64,000 nt of DNA from Sphingobacterium sp. N143 (GTDB taxonomy: Bacteria; Bacteroidota; Bacteroidia; Sphingobacteriales; Sphingobacteriaceae). Positions 36,193-45,923 of this stretch are shown here, one piece after another (positions within the stretch are counted from its first letter, which is position 1; every line of letters starts with the position of its first letter). A program made the position numbers and the translations under genes. The stretch spans positions 1-64,000 of the forward strand of contig NZ_JACAIS010000003.1 in the NCBI RefSeq assembly GCF_030325625.1. The letters run 5' to 3'. A model generated the notes under the pieces. It was not told the DNA's origin. It did no database searches and saw only the letters and a program-made list of their open reading frames with translations.

Positions 36193-36233
36193 TTTGTTGA
36201 TTTTTTATAAATGATTAATGATTTATTTAATTT

Positions 36234-36638
36234 TTATTTTTGATCAAAAATTCCAGCACCTGCAGTAGCAATCTCAAGGTCCTCCGGAACAGCCCCACCT
36301 GAGACTCCGATATAACCGATAATCTCATTGTTTTTAAAAATAGGAAGCCCTCCTGCAAACCCTACTAAACCATCATTAGTGGCTGTCATCCCATAAGCCC
36401 TAGCTTCCGGCTTGAGATATTCACCAACATTTGCGCTGCTCGTCCTAAAGAGGCAAGCTGTTTTTGCCTTCTTGATCGCAATGTCCATGGATCCCAGAAA
36501 TGCATCATCCATTCTTTCAAATACTTTGAGATGGCCAGCTGTATCAAGTACTGCGATATTGGCGTTTACTTGCAGTTGTATTGCTTTGGCTATAGCCTGC
36601 TGTACAACTTGTTTTGATTCATTAAGATTGATTTCCAT
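36234..36638 (-). CDS. GlcG/HbpS family heme-binding-like protein
   Basis: A 134-residue single-domain protein of the GlcG/HbpS (DUF336) family. It shows ALAIQLQVNANIAVLD-type strand and helix segments, AIKKAKTACLFR (about 52-63), a YGMTATNDGLVGFAGGLPIF core (about 82-101), and the closing IGYIGVSGGAVPEDLEIA. There is no signal peptide. Members bind heme or corrins or act as small accessory proteins. In proteobacteria GlcG accompanies glycolate oxidation genes, but no such genes are here. It lies 41 bases upstream of the interrupted SDR gene in the same direction and is divergent from an AraC regulator that may control both. Confidence 0.88.
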   Translation of the reverse strand: MEINLNESKQVVQQAIAKAIQLQVNANIAVLDTAGHLKVFERMDDAFLGSMDIAIKKAKTACLFRTSSANVGEYLKPEARAYGMTATNDGLVGFAGGLPIFKNNEIIGYIGVSGGAVPEDLEIATAGAGIFDQK

Positions 36639-36805
36639 AATATTCGATGTTTATAATACTTTTATTTTCTTTTGATATCACAAAATTGCAACAGATCTAG
36701 AGGGATTCTTATAGGAAAAAAAAGCAGATTTTTATGAAAATCAAACCTTTTTGAATTTTTAACGGTTTTTCTATCTTTATACATGGAAAACATAATATCC
36801 TAATC

Positions 36806-37720
36806 ATGAAAACCAGTTTGGATCTAAAGGAAATAAATCTATTAAGGGACTTCCCAGAGCTAACTCCAATCTATCGAGAAGCATTGGATACAAAACAGAT
36901 TAAGATCTTCAACCGTGAAATTGAAGATTGCAGAAGTTACCTTTCCGCAAACCGAAGAGATTTCTATAAAATTTTGATGATTACTGCTGGTGACGGTATT
37001 TTTACTTTAGGACTGAATAGATACTTTATCAATAAGCCAACATTATTCTTCATTCATCCCAACGATATTATTTCCTGGCAGAAAACAACCGGAGAATCTG
37101 CAGGCTATTATCTGTTGTTTAAAAAGGATTTTATCAATGATCATCCAATATTAAAGTCTACGATAGAACGTCTTCCCCTTTTTAGCGACAAGACGAAGAG
37201 TGTGATTTCTGTTGAGGCTCAAGGACTGGAGAGCTTTGTGAGACTTTGGGAAAACATGTACAATGAACAGGGAAATGAACTGGGGTACGAAGCCATTCAG
37301 GCATATATTCAGCTATTGATGATCGACAGTGCCCGGATAGCACAATTTCCAGTGCCCGAAAGTACAAACGAGGACTATGGTCATATCCATCGTTTTTTTG
37401 GACTTCTGGAAGAAGAAATTTCGGGCATTAATTATGAAAATCCCATAAAACTGAGGACGGCACAAGAGTTTGCTGATACCATGAATCTCCATCCTAATTA
37501 TTTAAATAGAATCCTGAAAAAAAGAACGGGACAAAATGTAAGCAAACATATTAAAGGACGGCTGCTGGATGAATGCAAAGCACTTCTTCTTCAGACCAGC
37601 TGGACCTTGGAACAGATCAGTTACGCTGTGGGTTTTTCAGATCAGCCAAACTTTAACTTCTTCTTTAAAAAACATACCGGACTTACTCCTAATTCATTTA
37701 GACGGAATGCCTGGCAATAG
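36806..37720 (+). CDS. AraC family transcriptional regulator
   Basis: A 304-residue AraC-type regulator. The first 190 residues form a cupin-like ligand domain with KILMITAGDGIFTLGLNRYFI (about 53-73) and LFFIHPNDIISW. The C-terminal double helix-turn-helix (about 205-300) has TAQEFADTMNLHPNYLNRILKKRTGQNV and TLEQISYAVGFSDQPNFNFFFKKHTGLTPNSFRRN. This type often regulates an adjacent short-chain dehydrogenase operon in Bacteroidota. Here it is divergent from the GlcG-like/SDR pair, with 167 bases between the starts. No clear direct-repeat operator was picked out in that gap. Confidence 0.92.
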   Translation: MKTSLDLKEINLLRDFPELTPIYREALDTKQIKIFNREIEDCRSYLSANRRDFYKILMITAGDGIFTLGLNRYFINKPTLFFIHPNDIISWQKTTGESAGYYLLFKKDFINDHPILKSTIERLPLFSDKTKSVISVEAQGLESFVRLWENMYNEQGNELGYEAIQAYIQLLMIDSARIAQFPVPESTNEDYGHIHRFFGLLEEEISGINYENPIKLRTAQEFADTMNLHPNYLNRILKKRTGQNVSKHIKGRLLDECKALLLQTSWTLEQISYAVGFSDQPNFNFFFKKHTGLTPNSFRRNAWQ

Positions 37721-38070
37721 TCTATCCGTAATCTAAAAAGTTGTCCTTTATTGTGCTAGGCTCTTAAACTTTTAAGCCTAAAACATCGTTGAATATAAAA
37801 AAGGCCAGAGGTAGACTCCCCGGCAATACTGCGGCCTAGTTGCTCCAGTCTTTTAAATCAGCTACATGGGTTCAAGGCTGATCTGCCATCATGTTTTTCT
37901 TTAAATAGATAGATCAAAAGAATGGCGATCCGAAAGGCTTTCTGATTAAAACCAAGGCTATATAAGCTGTACTGTATGGCGTAGATACCGGAAAGTTGGT
38001 CTAGCTTGCGTATTATAAATAAAAAAGCTTCCCTCTTTTAAAAGGGAAGCCAGGCGCTAGAAACTCATCC
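37721..38070. other. convergent gap between araC-type gene and the sialic-acid operon
   Basis: Beyond the terminator at 38021-38050 I see only short, broken frames and no RNA-like structure. The DNA shows no inverted repeats typical of insertion sequences. Confidence 0.4.
38021..38050 (-). terminator. terminator of the sialic-acid operon
   Basis: On the minus strand GCTTCCC and GGGAAGC arms (38044-38050 and 38027-38033) close an A/T-rich loop region and are followed by TTTTTTATTTAT. It is 20 bases after the sialidase stop, a good intrinsic terminator for the nine-gene operon. Confidence 0.8.
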
Positions 38071-39228
38071 TCACTTTAACTTGAGGGGAACGATGACAAT
38101 TTTGCTATAACCTTCTTTTTCAAAGAGAACACCTAGGGTATTTTTATCCAAAAGCACCATATCGGAATACGCCGTATAATCTCCTTTTACACCTTCTGGT
38201 GCTTTTGCAACGACCTGACTGAAATACCATGTTTTACCTTGATCTTTACTTAAGCGAACGGTTAGGTTGTCTCTTCTATCTGTTGAGGCTGCATTGCAAA
38301 CGGCTAAGACATATTTTCCTTTCTTTTGCCAGGAAAGCACAGAACCCTGATTGACCGGATCGGGTAGATTTTTATCATAATAGGATGTGTCCCAAGTGAC
38401 ACCACCATCATTGGAATAAGACACAATCCTCGATTTTACATTGCCTTGCTGATTGCGGGAATTCATGTACAGTCCAGTCCCGGATATTTGCGCGGCCATG
38501 GTCTCATTGGATCCTTCAAATTTTATGCTCGCACCGATCTTAAATGTCTTTCCGTGGTCGTCCGAATAATACGAATGCGCAAAATAGTCCTTGCCATTTT
38601 CCTTTGGATTGCCTTCGGAATGATTTGCCGGAATATATATTCGCCCCTTGTATTTACCGGAATCAAATTGTAATGCATGCCCTGGTGTATTTGCATAGGC
38701 TCGCCAGTCTTCCTTAAAGGTGTATTGTGCATTGACCGACGGTTGATTGGGCCGATGGGTCTCAAGCGTAATATTCTGTGGCTGAGACCAGGTTTTGCCG
38801 CCATCGGATGAACTTATTGACCAGCATTCTCGCAGGCCATTCCCTTTGCGGACTTCGCCCTCATGATTATTGCCTGTATTATAAAAAAGTAACAGGCGTC
38901 CCTTTGGATATGCCGGATCCAATAGATCAACTACTGGGGCCGGATTTCCGACCTGTAGATTATCATTATCAACGGCGACTTGCAGTGGTCCCCATGTCTT
39001 TCCATTGTCCTGACTAATTTTATAAACAATATCCACATTACCAAAATCGCCAGCATGGTCTACCCTACCTTCTGCAAAAGCGATCAATTGTCCGGTTTTG
39101 TCCTTTACAATGGCGGGTATGCGGTAGCTTTTGTAACCATCTTCGCCGGAAACAAATACATTCACTTCCTGGGCGTGGCTAATACCGGCCAATAGGGCTA
39201 ATACCATAGTTGTACATAACTTCTTCAT
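38071..39228 (-). CDS. nanH: GH33 exo-alpha-sialidase (neuraminidase), secreted
   Basis: A 385-residue sialidase that releases terminal alpha-linked sialic acid with retention. A signal peptide (to about residue 20) precedes the six-bladed propeller. The FRIP motif appears as YRIP (Arg of the arginine triad near 36), followed by AFAEGR with the acid/base region DFGNVDI. At least five Asp-boxes of the S-x-D-x-G-x-T-W/F type are visible (SQDNGKTW, SSDGGKTW, SDDHGKTF, SNDGGVTW, SKDQGKTW). There is no lectin domain. It is the last gene of the operon, directly after GH20, and probably acts in the periplasm or on the surface to feed Neu5Ac to the downstream enzymes. Confidence 0.95.
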   Translation of the reverse strand: MKKLCTTMVLALLAGISHAQEVNVFVSGEDGYKSYRIPAIVKDKTGQLIAFAEGRVDHAGDFGNVDIVYKISQDNGKTWGPLQVAVDNDNLQVGNPAPVVDLLDPAYPKGRLLLFYNTGNNHEGEVRKGNGLRECWSISSSDGGKTWSQPQNITLETHRPNQPSVNAQYTFKEDWRAYANTPGHALQFDSGKYKGRIYIPANHSEGNPKENGKDYFAHSYYSDDHGKTFKIGASIKFEGSNETMAAQISGTGLYMNSRNQQGNVKSRIVSYSNDGGVTWDTSYYDKNLPDPVNQGSVLSWQKKGKYVLAVCNAASTDRRDNLTVRLSKDQGKTWYFSQVVAKAPEGVKGDYTAYSDMVLLDKNTLGVLFEKEGYSKIVIVPLKLK

Positions 39229-39275
39229 ATCTATCTCAGTTTTATTTTTGTGCTTATTAAAAAATTGACCTGCAT

Positions 39276-41258
39276 TTATTGCTCCTTTTCAACGGGAAGA
39301 CAAGTAAACATCCATTTCAATGGATTTTGCCAGTCTTTCCCTTTTAATTTTCCCACAGGCAGTTTTACGACAATGGTATTCCAGCCCTTGTGCAATTGAA
39401 CCATGGTAGGGCTTCTATAGCTATAGCCCTCATCAATCAATGGGATTTCCAGATTTCCTTTTTGCCCTGCATGCTGCCAATCTGGAGGAAGCACTTCTTG
39501 GGCATTGACCCAAAGTCTGCTCATTCGATCGTCCCAGGTTCCCAAATGTGGTGAATCACTGGCATATGAACGGGAAAGATCATTAAAGCCAATCCAAAAA
39601 CTTTGGTTCCCTCCTTTTTCACTCCATACTTTGCTCACGGCATAGATGGTGCTGTTTTCGAGCGGCCGGTCAATCGCTCCTTTGACAACATCAGACCACC
39701 AATGGCGTAGCACGATGGTGCCTCCATAAAACTCTCCGATTTTTTTTAAAGCGGAAAAATTTCCATTCGCCTCATTGTTTAAGGTCATATCAAGATCGCC
39801 TTTATTTTCCAGAGGCCCGTATAATGTCCATTTTTGCTTACTTTGCTGGTGATAAGGAAAAATAAGATCTTTAAAATACAATCGCTTATGTTGAAGCAAA
39901 CGCCCTTCAAATTCAGCAAATTCAGCTAATCCCTTTGCATCGGCCTTGATATTACTGCGCCATTCAAAATCTCCCCCTCCGAGCCAACTGCGTTCTGCAA
40001 ATGTCAATAAAGCTGGGTAAACCGCATTCTGCTGAAATACATCACGTTCATGCTGTACTGCACGGTCCGGCCATGAACAGAGTGTCGCTCCCAATAGCTT
40101 TTCATGGCCCTTTGTCTGTCCCCCCAACTGCCGATAAAATAGTGTCGTGACTGTTTCCAAAGGATCCATATGATTGATATACAAGTGTTTTGAATCAATT
40201 ACTTCAAAAGAGGAATCTTCCGTAATAGCCTGTGGTCCACCCATCCAGAGTTGGCGAATGGTCTGTGGCTGCAGATTACCGCCGGGCTCCCAGCCAATGG
40301 TCTTCATGCCTAAATCTTCTGTCCACTTTGTCATAAGCGGTAAAAATTGCTGATTGTGAATTTTCACCTCATCTCCGCCAATATGCAAATAGGGCAAACC
40401 TGGGAAAGTGTCCGCAAATTCCTTCACGAGTTCCTGGATGATCGCCACGCCACTATCGCTCTGCATATCGGTTTTAAAATATCGACGAAATGCTGCTGAG
40501 TGCCCGGGCATATCAATTTCGGGTACAAGCTGAATATGCCTATCGCGGCAATAGTGGATCAGCTCCTGCATATCTTCGACAGTATAATATTTTCCCGGCC
40601 AGCGCTCCATGTTGGAAGGATCGGTCAGGCCGGGATATGTCTTGCTGGCGAGCCGCCAAGCAATATCCTCCGTGAAATGAAAATGAAAAACATTCAGTTT
40701 ATACTGTGCCATGATATCGATCTGCTCTTTAAGTACATCCATGGACTGAAAATTTCGTCCCACATCCACCAGGTAGCCACGCCAGCGATAAGAAGGATAA
40801 TCGGTAATGGAGCAATATGGCAGCCGACCATCCTGGCCTCCTAGTTGCCGCAAAGTTTGTAAGGCGTAGAAAATACCGGTACTCGTGCGCGCGTCAATCC
40901 GTACGCCCTGCTTATCCACGACTATACGGTAAGCCGCTGAAGATGCCGATGGTAGATCTGATTGCTCATCGCAAACAATAGCGATATCACTGTTTTTTAG
41001 ACTGTCATGTTCTATCTTAACTACGTTCCAATCTTTTAATAGGACGCTCAGCGTCTGTCTATCAAAATTGGACAGCTCTCCTTTGATCTGTATACGGACA
41101 AGGGGCTGAATATGATAACTCCCTGTTTCCCAAGCTACAGAACGGGGCATAGGAAGCAATGGTCTAATTGAATCTGACAGACAGCGTAAAGGACTGATTA
41201 GCATAATAACAATCAGCGTGAATAATAAGATGGGTGTAGCAGCTTCTAGTCGTCTCAT
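39276..41258 (-). CDS. GH20 beta-N-acetylhexosaminidase, exported
   Basis: A 660-residue exo-beta-N-acetylhexosaminidase. A hydrophobic export segment is at about 8-27, a GH20b alpha/beta domain at about 30-150 (AYRIVVDKQGVRIDARTSTGIFYALQTLRQL), and the TIM barrel from SYRWRGYLVDVGRNF. The catalytic pair D296-E297 lies in HIGGDEVK (substrate-assisted mechanism), with MPGHSAA and a WPD near the end of the barrel. A C-terminal beta domain of about 180 residues follows. It would remove GlcNAc or GalNAc exposed after desialylation. The start is 6 bases after the AGE epimerase gene stop, so the two are translationally close. Confidence 0.94.
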   Translation of the reverse strand: MRRLEAATPILLFTLIVIMLISPLRCLSDSIRPLLPMPRSVAWETGSYHIQPLVRIQIKGELSNFDRQTLSVLLKDWNVVKIEHDSLKNSDIAIVCDEQSDLPSASSAAYRIVVDKQGVRIDARTSTGIFYALQTLRQLGGQDGRLPYCSITDYPSYRWRGYLVDVGRNFQSMDVLKEQIDIMAQYKLNVFHFHFTEDIAWRLASKTYPGLTDPSNMERWPGKYYTVEDMQELIHYCRDRHIQLVPEIDMPGHSAAFRRYFKTDMQSDSGVAIIQELVKEFADTFPGLPYLHIGGDEVKIHNQQFLPLMTKWTEDLGMKTIGWEPGGNLQPQTIRQLWMGGPQAITEDSSFEVIDSKHLYINHMDPLETVTTLFYRQLGGQTKGHEKLLGATLCSWPDRAVQHERDVFQQNAVYPALLTFAERSWLGGGDFEWRSNIKADAKGLAEFAEFEGRLLQHKRLYFKDLIFPYHQQSKQKWTLYGPLENKGDLDMTLNNEANGNFSALKKIGEFYGGTIVLRHWWSDVVKGAIDRPLENSTIYAVSKVWSEKGGNQSFWIGFNDLSRSYASDSPHLGTWDDRMSRLWVNAQEVLPPDWQHAGQKGNLEIPLIDEGYSYRSPTMVQLHKGWNTIVVKLPVGKLKGKDWQNPLKWMFTCLPVEKEQ

Positions 41259-41264
41259 AACCTT

Positions 41265-42464
41265 CTACCTAACGGAGTTAAATTCTTTTAATATTTGCAT
41301 ACAATACCACTCTTGGCGAGGGAGATGGAATGGACCTTTAAATAGATTTCCTTTTGCCGTTTGTGCAATCTTCCCGTCGCGATGAAGATAACCATACCAT
41401 TCACCATTCAGTTTATCATGAAAATGATCATAGGCATATTGATTGATCTGCTGATGCCAACTTTTATATTTCTCCTTACCTGTCATCACATAAGCGAGCA
41501 ATGTTGCTATAATCGTTTCATTCTGCGGCCACCAAAACTTCATATCTTGCCAATATTCTTGTACTGGTTTCCCATAAACGTCTCTAAAATATAGAATCCC
41601 GCCATATTCTTTATCCCAACCACGTTCCCACATATAATCGAGCATACGACAGCCAAGATCAATCAGTTGCGGATCGTTATCCCTATATTTTGCTTCATGC
41701 AGGATAAACCAAGCTCCTTCGATAGCATGCCCAGGATTGAGTGTACGGCCATCGATATGGTCAATGATCTCGCCCTTAGGACCAACTTGCTCCATCACAC
41801 AGCGGATGTCATCTTTTACAAAATCGCGTTCAATCTGCGCAATAAAATCGCTGATAACGAAATCACAGCGCGGATCACCAATGGTGTCACGGATTTGCTG
41901 TGCTGTATTGATCATAATCATGGGAACACCGATGCCCTTCATTGGCCTGGTCTGTTCATATTTTGGGTCCACCAGTCTTTCTCCCTGTGCATAGGCCAGA
42001 CAAACGCCAAACAGCTCGCGCGCTTCTGCGGCTATATCGGCATCATCTGTCGCCTTAGCATAGGCTGCAAAGGCAATTGCCGCAAATGTTTCCGAAAAGA
42101 AATAACGGCGCATACGAATTGGATTTCCAAGACGGTCTACATGAAAATACATTTTGCCATTTGCAGCAAAACAATGTTTCTTCAAAAATTCATAGCCTAT
42201 CCGGGCTCCTTCCAGCCATTCTTCTTTTTGTTCAACCGTATTGTAAAGTGTAGCCAGCAGCCAGCATGCCCTTCCCTGGATCCATACCGCTTTATCTGTA
42301 TCAATCAGGGCTCCATCATGATCACGCATGAAGAGGTAGCCGCCATGTTCTTGGTCAATCGATCGTGGAAACCAAAATGGTACAGTATCTTTTAAAAGCT
42401 GGTCTCTATAAAAGACTTCTAATTCGTTCAAGTAATCTGCATCTATGCTATTTATCTGTTTCAT
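41265..42464 (-). CDS. nanE: N-acylglucosamine 2-epimerase (AGE family, NanE type)
   Basis: A 399-residue (alpha/alpha)6-barrel epimerase that turns N-acetylmannosamine into N-acetylglucosamine. Family motifs: RACWLLATLYN (about 85-95), YFFSETFAAIAFAAYAKAT (about 131-149), DGRTLNPGHAIEGAWFIL (about 238-255, with the catalytic-type His), KFWWPQNETIIA (about 328-339) and FHLPRQEWYC near the end (second His). The length is normal. AGE-type NanE, instead of the proteobacterial ManNAc-6-P epimerase, is the known Bacteroidota variant of sialic-acid catabolism (nanLET). It follows the SGNH-SASA esterase gene by 31 bases. Confidence 0.93.
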   Translation of the reverse strand: MKQINSIDADYLNELEVFYRDQLLKDTVPFWFPRSIDQEHGGYLFMRDHDGALIDTDKAVWIQGRACWLLATLYNTVEQKEEWLEGARIGYEFLKKHCFAANGKMYFHVDRLGNPIRMRRYFFSETFAAIAFAAYAKATDDADIAAEARELFGVCLAYAQGERLVDPKYEQTRPMKGIGVPMIMINTAQQIRDTIGDPRCDFVISDFIAQIERDFVKDDIRCVMEQVGPKGEIIDHIDGRTLNPGHAIEGAWFILHEAKYRDNDPQLIDLGCRMLDYMWERGWDKEYGGILYFRDVYGKPVQEYWQDMKFWWPQNETIIATLLAYVMTGKEKYKSWHQQINQYAYDHFHDKLNGEWYGYLHRDGKIAQTAKGNLFKGPFHLPRQEWYCMQILKEFNSVR

Positions 42465-42495
42465 CTTTCTAATTTTTGCATCAATTCATTTCTAT

Positions 42496-44607
42496 TTAGT
42501 TGATCGCCAAATCGAAGGTGGACACGGGTGTTCCAATTTCATTTTGAAGATTTGCCCTGCTGAAGGGTTCATATCCATACAGGATGCTGGTGACTTTGAA
42601 ATCCGGCTTATTGATTTGGACAGTATTACCCGACAGGATATTTGCGCTTACATCGAAAATCCTGCCCTTAGGGTCCACCAGCTGAAAGCCTCTCACAGCT
42701 ACATTCCCCGGGGTTTTTAATTTTGTACAGTGATCAAATGTCAATAACAGCTTATCACCTTGAAACGTATACCTGACCGGATCAGGATGGTCTGCATTCA
42801 ATTCAGCTCCATACAAATGTTTACGCACTAAATTTGCCAAACGCCGTCCTACAACCATCTTCTCACGGGGGTGTACATCCAGAGAATCTCCTACATCGAG
42901 CGATACGGCCATATATGTACCTGCAATGCTTTTCTCTAATAAGCGCTGTGAGTTTCTAAAATCTCCCCATGAAGGCCGGTCTATACTGGAGAGCTGAACG
43001 AAGAAAAAAGGCAAATCTTGATGGAAACTCTTCCGCCAGGAAGAAACCAACGTTGTAAAAAGATGTTCGTGAAGTTCGATGTTATGGGCATTGCTCTCAC
43101 CCTGATACCATAGGATACCTTTCAATCCGGTGCGCAACCATTTGCTGACACCTGCTTCAAAATTGTAGGCTGGCTGATAGGGATGGCGTTGATTTTTCAC
43201 TTTCGAAATGGCCAGATTTTGACTGGCGCGCTCCCGGCAGAATTCCTGCAGGAAATCTGATTTTTGCCAATTATGAATATAAGAGGCCAGCAAATCATCG
43301 CTTTCTAATGATTTTCGGTCTATCCATGACTCTGTATTGGAGCCGCCAACTGAAAGGTCAATAATGCCAATGGGAATATGCTCTTCTTTGGCGATCTGTG
43401 CAGCAAATGAATAGGCTACTGCTGAGAATTGTGCTGCTTCATCCCCGCTAGCTTGCCTCCAGACGCCGCTGAAATACGCCAGATCGTTCACTTTTTTTAA
43501 GGTCACCGTATCCCATGCAACAGCATTGGTCTCCACGAGATTGTGACATTTAAAAAGGCGCAGATTAGGAAGGATACCTGCATTTTTGATCAATGAATCA
43601 CTTTTTAGGGCTCCACGAAGTTGAAAAGCCATATTCGATTGCCCAGCAGCAAGGTATACATCCCCAAAAAGAATATTTTTCAACATGATCTTCTGCCTGC
43701 CCGAACTCACTAGGATGTCATAAGGTCCTCCGGCCTCCATTTTGGGCAACTTTATTTCCCAGGAGCCATCTAGATTGACATTGCTCTTATAGTGCTTCTT
43801 ATTAAAGACAAGGCTGATCTCAGCGGTCGCAGTACCCTTGCCATGGATACTATTTTCCCAATTGCGCTGGAGCACCATATCTGAACCGATTGTTTCGGCC
43901 ACTTGCAAATCTTGGGTGACAGGTACCAAAGCATTGGCGACCTGTTCAGCAATCAATGCTGCTCCCTGCCTATCGGGATGTAAATAGTCGTCAAAAAGAT
44001 CAATCCGGTATTGCAGTGGGCTATTCAGATCGATCAGTCTAACTTGGTTGTTTTCTGCTATCTTGGGTATGAGCAGCTGAATTTGATCATACCAATCACG
44101 TGTCCCCGACAAGAAGCGCGGATGACCACTGAAAATAGGAGTCAACCGACAGATGTAAATCTGTACATTGGGATTGACGGATCGTATGGAATCTATCAAA
44201 GTCGCATAATCTGATGCAAAGAAATGCTTATAATTTGGCCAGTTCCGCGGATCGGTATCATTGAGCCCCAGATGTATAATGGCTATATCTGGTCTAAAAT
44301 CCAGCGCCTTCCTGTATTCTTCAGTTTGATAATAGGGGTTATGACCCTTACGTAAGAGTGTAGCCCCTGAATGTCCAAAATTCCGTACTTCAAACCGCTG
44401 GCCCAGCAAGGCTTGAAGCTGGCCCGGATAAGAATCCTGGACAGGACTGGCGAGGCCATAACCAAAGGTGACGGAGTTACCGATACAGGCTACTTTTGTT
44501 CGGGATTGCCCAAAGGCAATCGAGATGGAAACCATCAAACATACAAGTAGACCTGCTTTTTTGGAGCTATAGTTACCCATCGTTCGGATTAAGGATTTTA
44601 TTTTCAT
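42496..44607 (-). CDS. two-module SGNH hydrolase / sialate O-acetylesterase, secreted
   Basis: A 703-residue exported esterase with two catalytic modules. The N-terminal SGNH module (about 35-230) has block I GNSVTFGYG, block II NFGHSGATL, block III HLGLNDTDP and block V DDYLHPD. The C-terminal SASA module (about 240-640) has AAGQSNMAFQLRG (nucleophile Ser), SVGGSNTESW and the Gly/Asn-containing LWYQGESNAHN, as in sialate 9-O-acetylesterases. It would remove O-acetyl groups that block the sialidase and the lyase. One module may act on sialic acid O-acetyls and the other on another O-acetyl sugar (inference). It lies 28 bases after the MFS transporter gene and 31 bases before nanE. Confidence 0.92.
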   Translation of the reverse strand: MKIKSLIRTMGNYSSKKAGLLVCLMVSISIAFGQSRTKVACIGNSVTFGYGLASPVQDSYPGQLQALLGQRFEVRNFGHSGATLLRKGHNPYYQTEEYRKALDFRPDIAIIHLGLNDTDPRNWPNYKHFFASDYATLIDSIRSVNPNVQIYICRLTPIFSGHPRFLSGTRDWYDQIQLLIPKIAENNQVRLIDLNSPLQYRIDLFDDYLHPDRQGAALIAEQVANALVPVTQDLQVAETIGSDMVLQRNWENSIHGKGTATAEISLVFNKKHYKSNVNLDGSWEIKLPKMEAGGPYDILVSSGRQKIMLKNILFGDVYLAAGQSNMAFQLRGALKSDSLIKNAGILPNLRLFKCHNLVETNAVAWDTVTLKKVNDLAYFSGVWRQASGDEAAQFSAVAYSFAAQIAKEEHIPIGIIDLSVGGSNTESWIDRKSLESDDLLASYIHNWQKSDFLQEFCRERASQNLAISKVKNQRHPYQPAYNFEAGVSKWLRTGLKGILWYQGESNAHNIELHEHLFTTLVSSWRKSFHQDLPFFFVQLSSIDRPSWGDFRNSQRLLEKSIAGTYMAVSLDVGDSLDVHPREKMVVGRRLANLVRKHLYGAELNADHPDPVRYTFQGDKLLLTFDHCTKLKTPGNVAVRGFQLVDPKGRIFDVSANILSGNTVQINKPDFKVTSILYGYEPFSRANLQNEIGTPVSTFDLAIN

Positions 44608-44635
44608 GATCTGTTTATTCAGAATATATAACCAA

Positions 44636-45871
44636 TTACTTATCAGCTGTTTTTGGTTTGAGAAACAGGAGTTGCGAGAGTAACGCTAACAGTACCGCAG
44701 CCCCCAATAATGCAAAGCCTAATCCAAAATGGCCTTCATCCTTAAATTTGCCTAGCCACTGTGTGATAACAGCCCCAGCAAACACGCCTACCATATTCAT
44801 AAATCCATATGCGGTGGCCCGCAATTTTTTGGGAACAACCTGACAGAGAATAGGCATATTGTTCGCATCGAAGATGCCAAAGCCAATACCAAAACAGACC
44901 GCTGCTCCCACAACTGAAGGTAAAGTCTGGCCTAATCCTAAAAACAATAAAGCCGGTATGGTCAGTCCAAGGCCAATTGCACTGATATAGATGCGGCCAC
45001 GGATATGTTTTTGTACCCACTTGTCGCTGAGTATTCCTCCGGCAATAACCCCGATAAAGGAGGAAATCGCGATGGTGATCGTAGACAAGGGGCCTGCTTG
45101 GGCCATTGGAATATGCAGACTATCCGCAAATAGTGTTGGCAACCAATTTTTGATGGCCCAGCCGGGTAAACTCGGAGCCGCAAAATAAAACAACAGAATC
45201 CAGAACGCCACATTGGAAAATAGCAGCAATAGACTTTTGGGAAGAGACAATTGACCATCCGAACTGCGCTCTTCAATTGATGGCTCGTGTTTTTTCTCCA
45301 CAAGCAAGACCGCAAGGAGGACTGCATAACATATGCCGATAATTCCAAACCAATGAAATGCAGTATGCCATCCTTTTGAAGCAGCCAACGTGGCACCAAA
45401 ACCACCCAGGGCCTGACCTGTATAGAGCCCGGTCATATGTAGGCCAATGGCCAAGGATCGATTTTTTCCAGTATGATAATCGGCGATCAAGGAAAGGGCC
45501 GTCGGAATATATAGTGCTTCACTAAATCCCATAATTGCCCGCAAAACCAATAGTACTGAATAATCCTGCGCCATCCCCATGCCATAAGTTACGGCCGACC
45601 ACACAAAAAGACTGCCTACGATCAGCCACTTTCGGTTGCTACGATCGGCAACGATACCTGCTATGGGGCTCATAATACCATAGATGTAAAGAAAAACGGC
45701 CATCAATACACCAAAAGTCTCAGCACTTTGCAATTGTGGAATATCGACCTGCATGGCTTCGCGCATGGTTGACAGCATCTGCCGGTCCATATAATTGAGG
45801 AGTGCTACTCCCCAAAGGAGGGCTACAACGAGCCAGGGGTAAAAAGGTTTATATCGTAAAGAAGAGATCAT
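44636..45871 (-). CDS. nanT: MFS transporter, putative sialic acid permease
   Basis: A 411-residue 12-helix major facilitator with the MFS motif GIVADRSNRKWLIVG (about 72-86) after TM2 and a second-half counterpart GGILSDKWVQKHIRGR. It starts with SLRYKPFYPWLVVALLWGVALLNYMDRQML, typical of the anion:cation symporter/hexuronate branch. Within a nan operon, between the mutarotase and the O-acetylesterase gene, it is the natural Neu5Ac importer, as in the Bacteroides nanLET set. The sequence itself only says organic-anion/sugar MFS. It would move periplasmic sialic acid into the cytoplasm, where NanA acts. Confidence 0.88.
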   Translation of the reverse strand: MISSLRYKPFYPWLVVALLWGVALLNYMDRQMLSTMREAMQVDIPQLQSAETFGVLMAVFLYIYGIMSPIAGIVADRSNRKWLIVGSLFVWSAVTYGMGMAQDYSVLLVLRAIMGFSEALYIPTALSLIADYHTGKNRSLAIGLHMTGLYTGQALGGFGATLAASKGWHTAFHWFGIIGICYAVLLAVLLVEKKHEPSIEERSSDGQLSLPKSLLLLFSNVAFWILLFYFAAPSLPGWAIKNWLPTLFADSLHIPMAQAGPLSTITIAISSFIGVIAGGILSDKWVQKHIRGRIYISAIGLGLTIPALLFLGLGQTLPSVVGAAVCFGIGFGIFDANNMPILCQVVPKKLRATAYGFMNMVGVFAGAVITQWLGKFKDEGHFGLGFALLGAAVLLALLSQLLFLKPKTADK

Positions 45872-45923
45872 TTCAAGCTTTATCGGGTTTATATTGAGTT
45901 TTTTATGTCTTACTTTTTAAATC

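Noticed and set aside
41667-42395. Long plus-strand frame opposite the AGE epimerase gene
   Set aside because: It is a shadow of a well-supported gene with all family motifs on the minus strand. The translated sequence is rich in Cys and Ile runs typical of antisense frames.
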